This document shows positions 12,689-22,920 of a stretch of DNA of 64,000 nucleotides, in pieces (position 1 is the stretch's first letter; each line of letters begins with the position of its first letter). Position numbers and translations under genes: made by a program. The notes below the pieces were generated by a model. The model made no database searches. It had not been told where the DNA came from and worked only from the letters and a program-made list of their open reading frames with translations. Origin of the DNA: Agelaius tricolor (lineage: Eukaryota; Chordata; Aves; Passeriformes; Icteridae). The stretch is from the NCBI GenBank assembly GCA_023055355.1, contig JALJCS010000015.1, positions 12,506,501 to 12,570,500 of the forward strand, given 5' to 3'.

Positions 12689-15600
12689 AGTCAACGAGAC
12701 TGCAAACTACTTTAGTCTTCATTCTACACAGAACTTTGGAGCAAAAGCCAAAATTAAAATTTACATTGAAAAGCACGCAAAAACTTATGCTTTAATTTTG
12801 TCACAGCAGGAAAAAGAAAGCAGATGTCACTATTTTCTTTGAGGAAGAGAAACACAAGAAATTTGTAAGGGGAAATTGAATAACACACACAGATCAATTT
12901 TATACATGAGAGAGAGATGTAATACAAACACAAGACACCCAAAAATGTACTTAAAATTCTTTAGAAAAGTTCAGAGATTGTATAGGAGATATCACTTCAG
13001 CATTATTAAAATATTCCCAAGCTTAGACTCAACTCAAGTTTGGAACGGCAGCTCAGCAAGCAGAGAATTAGTTAGAAAATCCATGTATTTTCATGGATTT
13101 TCTTTTCTACAACTGCTTGGCTTTCTAATGCAGGTGTTCTCCAAAACACCAAAAATCTGCAGCTGCAAAAGACCAGCTGCAGATTTTTCTTTTGGGTTTT
13201 TTCAACAACCTTTCCTTAGGTTTTTGCACCACGCAGACACACGCACACGCGGGTAGGGGAGCTGCTTTCACATCACTCAGACATATCACAGAGATTCTTC
13301 CCAGAGCTTTTTCAAATAACTGAAATACCAGAGAACCCACAAAAAGGCCCATGTTTTCCTATATTTAGCTAGGTCTCCTGTTCACCAGCAGCTGGCACCA
13401 TGATCCCCTTGGTACTGGACAGCTGCAGCCTCTCAGCTCAGCCCTAATCATTGCACAAATTAGAAGTAGGAGACATGCTCAGCAAAAGTAGCAGTTTATG
13501 CAGCAACAAGAACTTTTTTGTTTTCCTAGACAAGCATTTTAACAAATTAAACCTTACTAGACTACAAGCCAATAAAATAAAACAGAGTTATCGACCACGG
13601 GCTCTAGGAAAATGAGCTCCTCAGAAGAATTCCTTTGATTCCAGGGTATAAAGAAGTATATACCACCTCCTTCACCCACCCAGCTATTATAAACAGCTAA
13701 TTATGTCACAAAGCACTTTTCCACTCTCATTTTTCACATGCCACACTCTTATCTTTCCTTGTCTGAAGCAAGAGTCCACTTCTCTATGCACCTGTATTGC
13801 TGAGAAAAGCATTCTGGAATTTAGCACTGCAATCATCGCTGTGCTAATTGCTGATTGCTCAAACAGAAAGCAAAAGAATTGAAAAAAAAAGAAAAAAGGA
13901 AAGAAAAGGAAAAAAGCCCTAACAACAAAAAACCTTCCAGGACTTCTAAAGTATGACCCTGCTGCTAAGACCTCTTTCAGGATCTGCATTGAAAATCATA
14001 ATTATCGCTGTGGATCCCATAGGTACTCTTTCTGAAAAGAAATCAATATTGACATATTTAGCACTGACAGGACACCTTTAATATCTCTAAATTTACACAT
14101 CATACTTTTCACAGAAGGGAAACCAGATGCCAGCACAACAGGAAAAATAAACCCCTTCCCATCAAAATGCCACTACACTGAAAAATATGCAGTCTCCATT
14201 CCATTTTCAGTAAGAGAACAATTAACAAACCACCAGAAAAGACAGTTCACTGACATCAGTATTGCTATTCTCAGGTTACTTTCTTTTCTCTGAAACAATT
14301 CAGAGGTTCTGCCTCAACTCCGCCCCAGGCTGCCTCCTCTATGACCCTTCTGCAGCTTTTAGGCAACACAAAAAATGCTGAAGACGCTTGTGCTACAGAG
14401 GTTATGCAAAAATATTCCACTATGACCACCATAACAGTGCCATTTAGCCACACTGCTGCCAGCAGAAGTTCTTAAGATAACTTAAATGAAATTTGGACAT
14501 ATTTCTGTTGTCCTATTTAGCCCTACTGTCTAATTTATTACGTGACTAATTTTATCTTATCTCTGAACTTGGCCAAAACACCTACATGTAAGAATTAGGC
14601 ACTTTGAAGAAGAATTTTTGAATGATTTATGTGTCCCCATTAAAAGTATCTTCAGACATATCTCATGTGAGCTTGCAAAAGTCTTGCAAAAGACTGAAAA
14701 TCTTTACAGTAAGTTACCACAGATTAATGCAGTGAACCAGGAAGTTTAAAGTAAAAGCACGCTGCTATCACACCAGAACTTTACCCACAGTTTCCAAAGC
14801 AGCTCACTGCAAACGAGCAGCACAATCTGCTGCTGCACAAGAACCCTGAGCACGCTGCCACAGAATGCAGGCTCGAGGTAAAGGTCTCAAGTCTAGTCAG
14901 AGAACTCTGGGCTTGGAGGAAGCCATGTGATAACTGGAACATAAGCAGAGCAATTCCTTGGCAAAACCAAGGGTGGCAGCTGACCAAGGCTAGTTAGTGA
15001 CACCAAGCTGATTAGTGTCTCATTTCCACACAAAAGTCAAGGGAAGATAAATAACTTCCCACAGGACACATGACATTGCCACACTTTGGTTAACTGGGTG
15101 CACAATGACTGTGGAGCTGAGATTTCTATTAAAGCAAAATGTATTTGGTTTTTTAAACACTATTCAGACCCCACTGTCCCTCTTTTCGCCCTGTGTACCC
15201 AACCTAATATGCTGGCTTTATTTCAAAGACAGAGGGGATGCCAAATTCACATTTCTCATCCCTGCCGATCCATAAAGAAGGGCTCACGTGTTTATCATAG
15301 GATCACAGGATAATTCTTTGTACTTCTTTTTCTAAATGAAAGATGTCAAAGTCTATTACAAGCAGTGGCAGTCAGTGGAACCTACTTAGAAATAAAAGGC
15401 TGATTTTATTCATAAGCAAGCACTGGAACTATCTGACAAGGCTAAATTATTGCACACTGACTAATGCCTTCTTATGGAAATGGTTGACAATAAATTCTGT
15501 TGCAGAACAGTTTCACATCTGCAGATGTGAAACTTGATGTCCTAAAAAAAGCAAAATTCAGGAAAAAAAAAAAGCCTTCAAAACCAGAGACATGACAAAT

Positions 15601-18486
15601 GAAGGCAGTGGTAAAAAGATCAAACCCAAAAAAAGAATCCACCAGAATCATAAGCAACAGCCTAAGATACCGTGCAAGGAGTACTGCAGAGCACAGCCTG
15701 CAGACTGTTAGAGAGCAGCTATGAACAGCTACAGTGCCATGGCCACACTCTGGAAGGGCCATGTCCTTACTGAGTCACCTCAACCAATCCAACCACACTG
15801 AGCAATCCAAACAAGTCCTGGAATCAGGTTCTGAATAGCAAGATGACAAAATAAAATCTTCCCAGCAGAAGGTTCACCAGAACAACTGCAACCAGTTTCT
15901 CACACTGCCTGTGGTGGGCTATTTGATGGCACAGACAGCTGGACCATGGGCACAGCTCTGTGTGCACCCATGTGCCAGTAACAACTGTGTGCACTTGGGT
16001 AAGGCCACAAGCTACAACTTGAACCCTGCACTCAAGTCACACAGTTTATCTTATCTCCAATCAGGGGCATCCCCAACACCAACAAATCCCTCCATGAGCC
16101 CTGTAATCAGCTGCCACAGAAGGCTCTGCAGGGTCACCCTCTTGCCTCCAGTCTGCAGGCTCCAGCCAGTGCTGAACAGCTCTGAGATACTCTGCCTTCA
16201 ATAGGAGCTGCTACCTCTGCTGTGTCACATCATCAACACCCCCTGTGTGAGGGGCCAGGGGAACTGCACAGGATGTAGAAACCCAGCACCAAAACCGAAA
16301 GGAGTAACACAAGACTGAGCTCAAATTCCCCTCTACAGAGCTACAAACCCAAGAAACCCAGGGAAAAACAGAAAAGGCTAGTGAGGAAGAACATGCTTGT
16401 CAGGACAGGTAGGCAAGACACGTATCTTTATACACACACCCCGAGGATATGAAACAATACTTAATTACTGTGAAAGTAAATTAAAAAATGGAAGGCAGTT
16501 AGAGTTCAAACAAAAACAGAACTAGCTACCATATATTAGTAGAGAAATTACTAGATATTTATCAGCTTTAAAATAGAGAGACTCAGCTAACTTCCAGCAG
16601 CATGGCTGTGCACTGCAGCTGGGACAGCAGCACGTTAGAGGCCACAGCCTGCCAGTGAGTGATGGACTGTGACAGGAGCTGAGTGGGTATCCTGAAGTGG
16701 ATTGGTTGCACACATCCTACAGGCAGCCTCATACCTAAATAAGAGGTGGTTTGAGTTGGCCTTCCTTTATCCACCATGGTAGCAGCTTCCACAAGCCACA
16801 CTTACCAACCCATGGCCAAAGCTAGCTACTGGAAAAAGCATTCCAGGTGTCCACCTCGACCTGCTGAGACGGGTAAAAAACACCTGTTACTTTCATACAC
16901 ACAGGCACTGCATGGTAAGTAGCCTGAGAGTAAACCAGTCCTATTTTACAAAACAAATTAAAGGCCCTGCACAGCCTTTAGGGCAAGTGCCTCTCACTGT
17001 CTGTAGTAAGAGACAGCTTGGGAAAAGCACCTCCCTTTCATCACCCTAAAACACCCACACTAGGCATGGAAAGAACGGGCATTAGGGCTATATAAGCTAC
17101 TTGGTCTTCAAAATCTAAAATTTCCTTGAAAATGATACAAAGAAAGAAAGAAACTCCCAATGCACAAGTACTGGAGACTGAAAAGCATTTTCTCAGAGAA
17201 ATGAGCAAGTTAACAAGGCAGGAACTGAACTTGGTTCTTATGACAGTTGAGTATCACTCAGCAAAACAACCCTGTTGCCTTCCTTAAGCACAGGCCTGAG
17301 GCGTGCAGGCTCCCTTCAGGGATTACTGTACATTCAGTTACATTTGCAGTCTGAGAAGTTTGACTGCACAGGCAAGGAAGATCGGATCAGGTGTTTACTG
17401 CTTTGTCTTTTGTTGCCTAGAGTCACTCATGATTCACTGAGGGTAAGTCAGATTCACCAGATGAACCCATGGGAAGATCCTCTTCCTAAAGGTTACAGAA
17501 AGCTAAACATAACCAAGGCAGGAAAAAAAAAAAAGGAACAGATTGCACAAAGAGCTAAAACAACCTTGTACCAGGACTATAGTACTGCCCAAATCTAAGT
17601 GTCCTTCACATTCCCACTAGAAACACTCACTGTATTTAAAGTGATTTATATCTAAAAGTCACAGCAAAACACCAAGACAGGCTGAGCACTCATATCAGCT
17701 GCCTAGTTAAAGAATGTACTTCTCACCACCCAAAATCCCCTCCTACTTACGTGATTTTCTTCTGAAATTGGAATAAATTAACCCCCCCAGGAAAAAGCAG
17801 CAGCTCTGCCTGGCAGGAGCAGTTGAGAGAGCCACAGAGGCACAAAGCACTTGCTGTAGTATTCAAGGGCCCGGTTTGCAGGAGAGAGACCTTGCAGGGC
17901 AGCCGCGTTTTTTAAGATGATATAAACAAGCAAAGCGGACACCGTTAAATTCGGCTAATTTAACTGCATCTATCACCCGTTTATTTTCGCAGTGGAGCAC
18001 TGAAAACATCTGAGCCTATCTCCACGCACTCTTATCACCTCTGGAGAAGGCAGCTTGTGGGAGCACCGATAAGAGCCGTACCCCGGGCCAGCCCCGCTCC
18101 CCGCCGCACCCCGGGCTATCACCAAGCGCCGGGGGGGCGGAGGGAACCCCGGGCTGGCTCTGGGGAACCCCGCGGCCAGGGCATCCCCGGCTGCGCTGCC
18201 CCCGCTCGGCACGGCCCGGCCCGGCCCGGTCCTCGGGCTGACACGGGCGGCAGCGCTGCCCCGGCGCGCCGGGCTCCGCGTCCCGGCCGTGGCAACAGCG
18301 GAGCCGCCGCCACCCGGCGCACCCGGGGGGCTCCTCCCCAGGGCGCGGCGCCCCGAGCAGCCCGGCAGGCACCGCCAGCGCCCCCGCCTTTGTCTCCGCC
18401 GCAGCGGCGGCAGCGGGGCGGGAGCCGGGCTCCCCGAGCCCCGGAGCGTGGGCACCGCCGCCCCCCGCCCGGCCGTGCCCGCTCAC

Positions 18487-18628
18487 CGTCGGAGCTGACG
18501 GTGTCGTAGGAATCGCCGGGGGCGGGCGCCGCGGCCGGCTCCCGGTAGTCCACCCAGCTGAGCCCTTCTACGCTGTCGTACTCGGCGCGGGGCTTGTCCT
18601 CCACCGGCACCACGGTGAAGTGCGGCAT
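18487..18628 (-). CDS. SLC12A4: SLC12A4 (KCC1) coding exon 1
   Basis: This is the first coding exon of the electroneutral K-Cl cotransporter KCC1, a plasma-membrane carrier that moves K+ and Cl- out of the cell during volume regulation. The ATG at 18628 opens 47 complete codons plus one base. The peptide starts MPHFTVVPVEDKP and contains EGLSWVDY, which matches the N-terminus of vertebrate KCC1 (human MPHFTVVPV...EGLSWVDY). The exon ends GACG with donor GTGAGC at 18486-18481, after a Ser-Ser-Asp-Gly that aligns with the human SDG/HGN exon junction. Only the cytosolic N-terminal tail is encoded; the twelve membrane spans lie in exons beyond the left edge. An Ala/Pro-rich stretch (residues 31-38) is not in human KCC1. 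The frame stays open far upstream, but this ATG is chosen because MPHFTV is the conserved start. DPEP2-like and DDX28 nearby confirm the 16q22.1-type synteny. Confidence 0.93.
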
Positions 18629-19254
18629 GGCTGGCGGGGCGGAGAGGGCTCCCCGCGGCACCGCGGCGAGGCAGGCGGGACGCGGCGCGGAGCCGGCGGC
18701 GCATTCCTGCCCCGTGCGGTCACTTCCTCTCAGGAAACCGCGCTCCTCAACTCCACCCATTCCAGTGCGAGCGCCGGGGCGGTGCGGATCCCGCCGCCCC
18801 CGGGGCCGCCGCGCCAGCACCGGGCGCGGGGGCGGGGGTCGCTCCGCCGGGCGGCCGCGCTCGGCAGCGGGGGCGCGGAGGAGGGGCCGGAGGCGGCGAG
18901 GCCGGCGAGGGGAAGGGGAAGCCTTCCTCCTGCATTCATAATGACAGGAGCCGGGCCCGGGGGCGGCGGGAGCAGAGCGGGGCGGGGCGGGCGCCCTCCG
19001 CCGCCGCACTCCCTTGCGGGCGCTGCCGGGCCGCCTCGGGGAGGAAATTTCCCCTCCATCGTGGCCCGGGCTCCCTCCCCTGCCACCGCCGCCGCCGCCA
19101 TTTGCTAGGCGGGAGCGATGCGCGGAGGGCGGCGGCGGGGATGGGTTAGGGTGGTCCAGGAGCGCCTGGAGGGACGGGGTGGTGCGGGCGAGCATCAGCA
19201 AGTGAGCCCCGGGCAGGGGACACGAGAGTCCCGCCGGGCCGGGCAGTGAGAGTT

Positions 19255-19304
19255 CTAGTTAGGGATATCACGGGTAGTTATCCCTAGTTAGGGATATCAC
19301 GGGT
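19255..19304. repeat. 29-bp offset direct repeat with internal hairpin
   Basis: A 21-bp string starting CTAGTTAGGGATATCACGGG occurs at 19255-19275 and 19284-19304. Between and overlapping them, TATCCCTA and TAGGGATA form an 8-bp inverted repeat with a 2-bp spacer (19279-19296). It sits between the CpG island and the minisatellite. Confidence 0.9.
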
Positions 19305-19365
19305 TCCAGCCCGGCGTGGTGCTGGCGGACAGGCAGAAGGCGCAGTGGTACCCGGAGAGCCGGGT

Positions 19366-19582
19366 GTGTGCAGGGTGCCGGTACCGGGCGGTGTGCAGGG
19401 TGCCGGTACCGGGCGGTGTGCAGGGTGCCGGTACCGGGCGATGTGCAGGGTGCCGGTACCGAGCGATGTGCAGGGTGCCGGTACCGGGTGTGTGCAGGGT
19501 GCCGGTACCGGGTGTGTGCAGCTGTGCAGGGTGCCGGTACCGGGTGTGTGCAGGATGCCGGTACCGGGTGTGTGCAGCTGTC
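19366..19582. repeat. 24/25-bp GC-rich minisatellite, 8 copies
   Basis: The unit is GTGTGCAGGG followed by TGCCGGTACCGGGCG or a 1-bp shorter end. The first four units are 25 bp. Later units are 24 bp, except the seventh, which has an 8-bp internal insertion (32 bp). Every unit carries CCGGTACCG, and seven of eight carry the perfect 10-bp palindrome CCGGTACCGG. The array lies about 740 bp upstream of the SLC12A4 start codon. Long open frames across it in several frames are a by-product of the repeat. Confidence 0.95.
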
Positions 19583-19692
19583 CCCGCTTCCTGTGGCTGC
19601 CGTGGCAGCGCCGCGCTTCCCTTGTGCTCGCTCCGGCGACACGAAACCCTCGGCGGGGACGTGGCAAGCGGAGCCAGCCCACGGGAACGGCG

Positions 19693-19744
19693 AAGATGGC
19701 AGCGCTGAGGGCGTGCGGGGAGCGCGGGCCCGGCGGATTTGCAT
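19693..19744 (+). promoter_or_regulatory. YY1-like and octamer motifs at the CpG-island shoulder
   Basis: AAGATGGCA at 19693-19701 resembles a YY1 site, and a perfect ATTTGCAT octamer (POU/Oct-1 type) lies at 19737-19744. Both lie in GC-rich DNA beyond the minisatellite, on the far side of SLC12A4 exon 1. They could belong to the upstream SLC12A4 promoter or to a divergent transcript. The match is by motif only. Confidence 0.35.
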
Positions 19745-20142
19745 GCGGGCCGGGCCCGGGGGTGTCGGGAGCTGGATGCAAAGCAGGCAGTTGCTACGGC
19801 AGCAGACGGATGCGGTGTGGCCCTGCCGCTCACACGGGGCTGCGGAGCCGGGGGACACCATTGTTCGGTCCCACTCTGGAGGCAGAGCGGTGACATCCCC
19901 TCCGTACAGCTCAGGGCACGAAGCCACCCCACCCCCCGAGTGAGCAAAATTAGATATTGCCTTCACATTTGTAGAAGCTGGCACCAACAGCGGGTATCTT
20001 GGCCTTCACGTGGAGTGTAAATGCCATTTATTGTCTGCATTTGAAAGCTGGCCTTGACAGTCGAAGGATCTCTTTTTGATGTGTTGTGTAATCATCAGGA
20101 AAAAACTCTGCAAAACAGTTTGTGTGTTTTACTGGGGAGTGT

Positions 20143-20179
20143 CAGTAATCTACAGTAATCTACAGTAATCTACAGTAAC
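20143..20179. repeat. 10-bp tandem repeat, 3.7 copies
   Basis: The unit CAGTAATCTA is repeated head to tail, with the last copy ending CAGTAACTA. Confidence 0.95.
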
Positions 20180-21780
20180 TAATTCTGTAGATTTCTGTAG
20201 ACTGAAACATTCCCTAATGAAGAAGTGGGTGTACAGTGACACGACATTCCAGCACAGATATAAGATTTGTCTTTGGATCACACAGGAGTCTGCAGGAGGA
20301 TGCAAAGCTTAGAGCAGAGGAAGGGACTAAGGCTGCACCTTTCCTGTGTTTCCACCTTACCCCCAGCTTTCTGAATATGTCCTGCCTTTCTGAAAAAGCA
20401 CCTCCCAGGTCACTGACAGGAAGAAAAATTTGTAATGAGCAGGAGAGAGACAAACATGAGGGAGAATGCTTTGTTCACGAGAACTGACTAATAAGTCTGC
20501 TTTTAATTAGTTGGGATTTGAAATGAACGTGAAGGATCCATGCTGTGGAGCGACTGCTGCCAAGGGGGTACAGGTCTCTCAGTTCATTTAGCACAAGGTT
20601 GCTGGTGCACCACCTCTGGGGCAAGTCAGGGTAATTCTGCCTCTTGGTATTGATCAGACAGGTGGAAAGACTTCTAAGACTCCTGTGCTTTCATATAACC
20701 TACATTTTACTTTTGACACTTACCTCTGTTGGGGGAAACAACAAGGATCTTCATGTGGCTGTGTGTATCTCTGTAAACAGCCTTATCAATTTGGGAGGAG
20801 ATTTAAAAAAAAAAAACAGAATTTCCTCTGTTGAAAACTCCTAGTTTCTTGAAGACTTAGGCTGAGATTTTTTCCAGTAACCCTGAAATGAGCATGTTTG
20901 CAAATGTGATCCCCTGAGATCTATAAAGTTTTACTTGAAATTTCTCTGAGCAAGCAATAATTTTATCCCCCAGAGGAAAGTAGAACAATGAGCCAAAAAG
21001 TAGCATTTTTTGTTTTACCCTCAATGGTTGAATTACATTTCATTAGCGTTCATGAAACATTTGACCTAACAAGATAAACCCCACCAAGAAAACAGGAAAA
21101 TTAATTGATAGGGGACAGTATATAGAAATAGGGGCAGGATGCTAATTCACCATTTAGCATGTTTGTTCATGTTCAGTCTTCTTTCCTCTTTTCTACTTTA
21201 TAAAGCTTTTGAGTGAAAGTGTCTGCTCTAAGTAAGCTGGCCTAGAAGAAGGAGGCAGGGACTGCAAGAAATAAGTCTCCAAAGTAATGTCTTTGGAGTC
21301 CTGCTTATTCAGGAAGAAACATTAAAGTGGGTGCTTTGGAAAGCAGATGTGACAAGGAGACACTGCTCTTTAGGCACCAAAACTGTGTCTATGCCATCAC
21401 AGAACATTTTAGTATCATAGAATCAGTGGTACTGAAATTATGACCCATGAGCAGAAAAAGTTAAAAAAATTTAGGCTCATGCACATATACCAGCAACTCC
21501 CTTCTCTGGAATGGAAGCTGTATCCAAATGTCAGCAGAGAATTGAGCCCTAGGAAACCATTCAAGTCTATTGAAGCAAAAATATTTCTTTTGTCTAAGGA
21601 CAAGGCGTCTTTACTGACTTGCAGAAAGATTGTGTTTAGAACTGAGAAGTTATCTACCCAGATCAACTTTGTTTAGCTTCTGGTTTTTAAGAGAACAGAA
21701 TTTCAACCCAGATGATTGATTTTTGTTGTTGTTGGTTTTGGTTTTTTTTTGGTGAGGCTAATAAGTGACTGTTACTCTGA

Positions 21781-21801
21781 ATGGCCACTCTGAGTGGCCA
21801 T
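21781..21801. repeat. Perfect 10-bp inverted repeat with 1-bp spacer
   Basis: ATGGCCACTC at 21781-21790 is followed by one T and then GAGTGGCCAT at 21792-21801, its exact reverse complement. The palindrome could bind a dimeric protein or extrude a hairpin; neither can be told from sequence. Confidence 0.9.
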
Positions 21802-22544
21802 CAAAAGTTGTCTGATATGAATATGATGCTGGAATGAAACTGGATGATCTACAGTACTACAGTATTTACCTGAAAACAGCACTGCTATCATCTCATTAAA
21901 TAAAAGGGATGAAAATTACCTGTTTTTCACAAAGCTAAATAGAATTTGGGATTATGGTTTCATATACGTGCAGACTGGTCAGTGAAAACAAAAAGCAGAG
22001 ACAATAATTTTAATTTCCTCTTTTTTTTTTTTTTTTAATCTTTCTACACACCCCACTCCAATATCAATAGAGAAAAACTGCACTTCTAAGAAAAAAGCCT
22101 GGTGGTTCCACAGCAAGAAAAAGGAGTTCAGCTCTGCAGAATCTTATTAGAAGAGAAAAGGTCTGTATTTTCAGTAGTCTAGTTTACATTTACAGCATCA
22201 GTGAAATCAGCAGCCTAAAGATCAGCAAATTCATCATCTCCCCTCTGATACACAACCAGAAACTGCTTTTATATTGGTCCTAACTGCAAATCATGTAATC
22301 AAAGGCACAGTTCAGTTCTTCATTAGTAAGCCACTGGATATTTGTGAACCACCTTAAGCAGGTAAAGCTTCCAGCTGAAAGGTCAGTGCCCTTCCACAGT
22401 AGAAACTGTGTTGTTCAAAGGCTGTGTGAGAAACTCTGAGTCTTCCAGAAGGGCAGTTTAGTCAACTGCTGTGGAGCCTGATGATAGAAATTCTCAGGGC
22501 AGGCAAGTGAGGTCAAATTTGCCTTGAGCACTTCTGACTGCAGG

Positions 22545-22920
22545 TGTGTGATGGTGCTCACAGGGGTCTTAGGATGAGGGAAGAGACGAGGATCTGACTC
22601 CATGTTTCAGGAGGCTTGATTTTATTTTATGATATATATTATATTAAAACTATACTAAAAGAATAGAAGAAAGGATTTCATCAGAAGGCTAGAATAGAAA
22701 AAGAATGATAACAAAGGCTTGTGACTGACTGAGACAGTCTGGACAGCTGGACTGTGATTGGCCATTAATTAGAAACAACCACATGAGACCAATCACAGAT
22801 GCCCCTGTTGCATTCCACAGCAGCAGATAACCATTGGTTACATTTTGCTCCTGAGGCCTCTCAGCTTCTCAGGAGAAAAAATCATAAGGAAAGGATTTTT
22901 CATAAAAGATGTCTGTGACA
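22545..22920 (-). mobile_element. Solo LTR of a passerine endogenous retrovirus
   Basis: Read on the minus strand the element starts TGTCACAGACATC and ends ...CACCATCACACA, the TG...CA ends of an LTR. It carries a TATA-like AT-rich core, an AATAAA-type signal in ATAAAATAAAATC and the direct and inverted ATTGGCCATTAAT / TGATTGGTC strings that I recognise from a repeat common in songbird assemblies (an ERVK-like LTR; family name from memory, not verified). Flanks read GCAG(G)TG on the left and GCAGTG on the right, fitting a short target-site duplication with one change, so the ends are good to about 2 bp. No internal viral genes adjoin it, so it is a recombined solo LTR. Confidence 0.75.

Larger units (their letters stand above)
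1..18486 (-). other. SLC12A4: SLC12A4 intron 1 (left end outside window)
   Basis: This stretch of about 18.5 kb follows the exon 1 donor on the minus strand. I looked for the conserved exon 2 peptide (the DYYDRNLALFEEE region and TNLTQGAKEHEE) in the minus-strand frames and found none, so the intron appears to run off the left edge. It is AT-rich. It contains a 45-bp duplication, a 74-bp minisatellite, short microsatellites, A/T-rich low-complexity patches and one exon-like open frame at 10.7-10.9 kb, each listed separately. No other gene was recognised. Confidence 0.75.
18055..19345. promoter_or_regulatory. SLC12A4: CpG island promoter of SLC12A4
   Basis: Very GC- and CpG-rich DNA surrounds SLC12A4 exon 1, in sharp contrast to the AT-rich flanks. 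No TATA box is visible upstream of the ATG. Repeated GGGCGG/CCGCCC boxes suit Sp/KLF factors. A GCCGCCATT motif at 19094-19102 is a YY1-type site on the minus strand. This is a typical housekeeping-type, TATA-less promoter, and the start site probably lies between about 18.65 and 19.2 kb, though the sequence alone does not fix it. G-runs near 18,956-18,992 could form a quadruplex. Edges are judged by eye. Confidence 0.8.
19950..22544. other. Intergenic, no gene seen
   Basis: AT-rich non-coding DNA upstream of SLC12A4. It contains a 10-bp tandem repeat, a 21-bp near-perfect palindrome and a 16-base T run at 22021-22036. Open frames are short and show no recognisable protein family. Confidence 0.7.

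Noticed and set aside
15297..15320. Possible CR1 3' terminus (ATCATAGGATCACAGGATAATTC)
   Set aside because: The first 20 or so bases resemble CR1 ends, but the following sequence does not continue as CR1, so the evidence is too thin for a feature.
18119..18486. Continuation of the SLC12A4 exon 1 frame past its donor
   Set aside because: The GTGAGC donor at 18486 matches the known exon junction, and the text beyond is GC-rich Pro/Arg/Gly filler.
18016..19108. Many long open frames on both strands in the CpG island
   Set aside because: High GC lowers stop frequency; only the MPHFTV frame shows protein homology.
19695..19894. Plus-strand frame starting at an ATG in AAGATGGCAGC, possibly a divergent gene
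   Set aside because: The peptide is unrecognisable and GC-driven; the AAGATGGC string is better read as a YY1-type site.
19268..19987. Minus-strand open frame of 239 codons with repeated HPVPAPCT-like units
   Set aside because: It is the translation of the 24/25-bp minisatellite; similar long frames occur in several frames and on both strands of the same DNA, and no family is matched.
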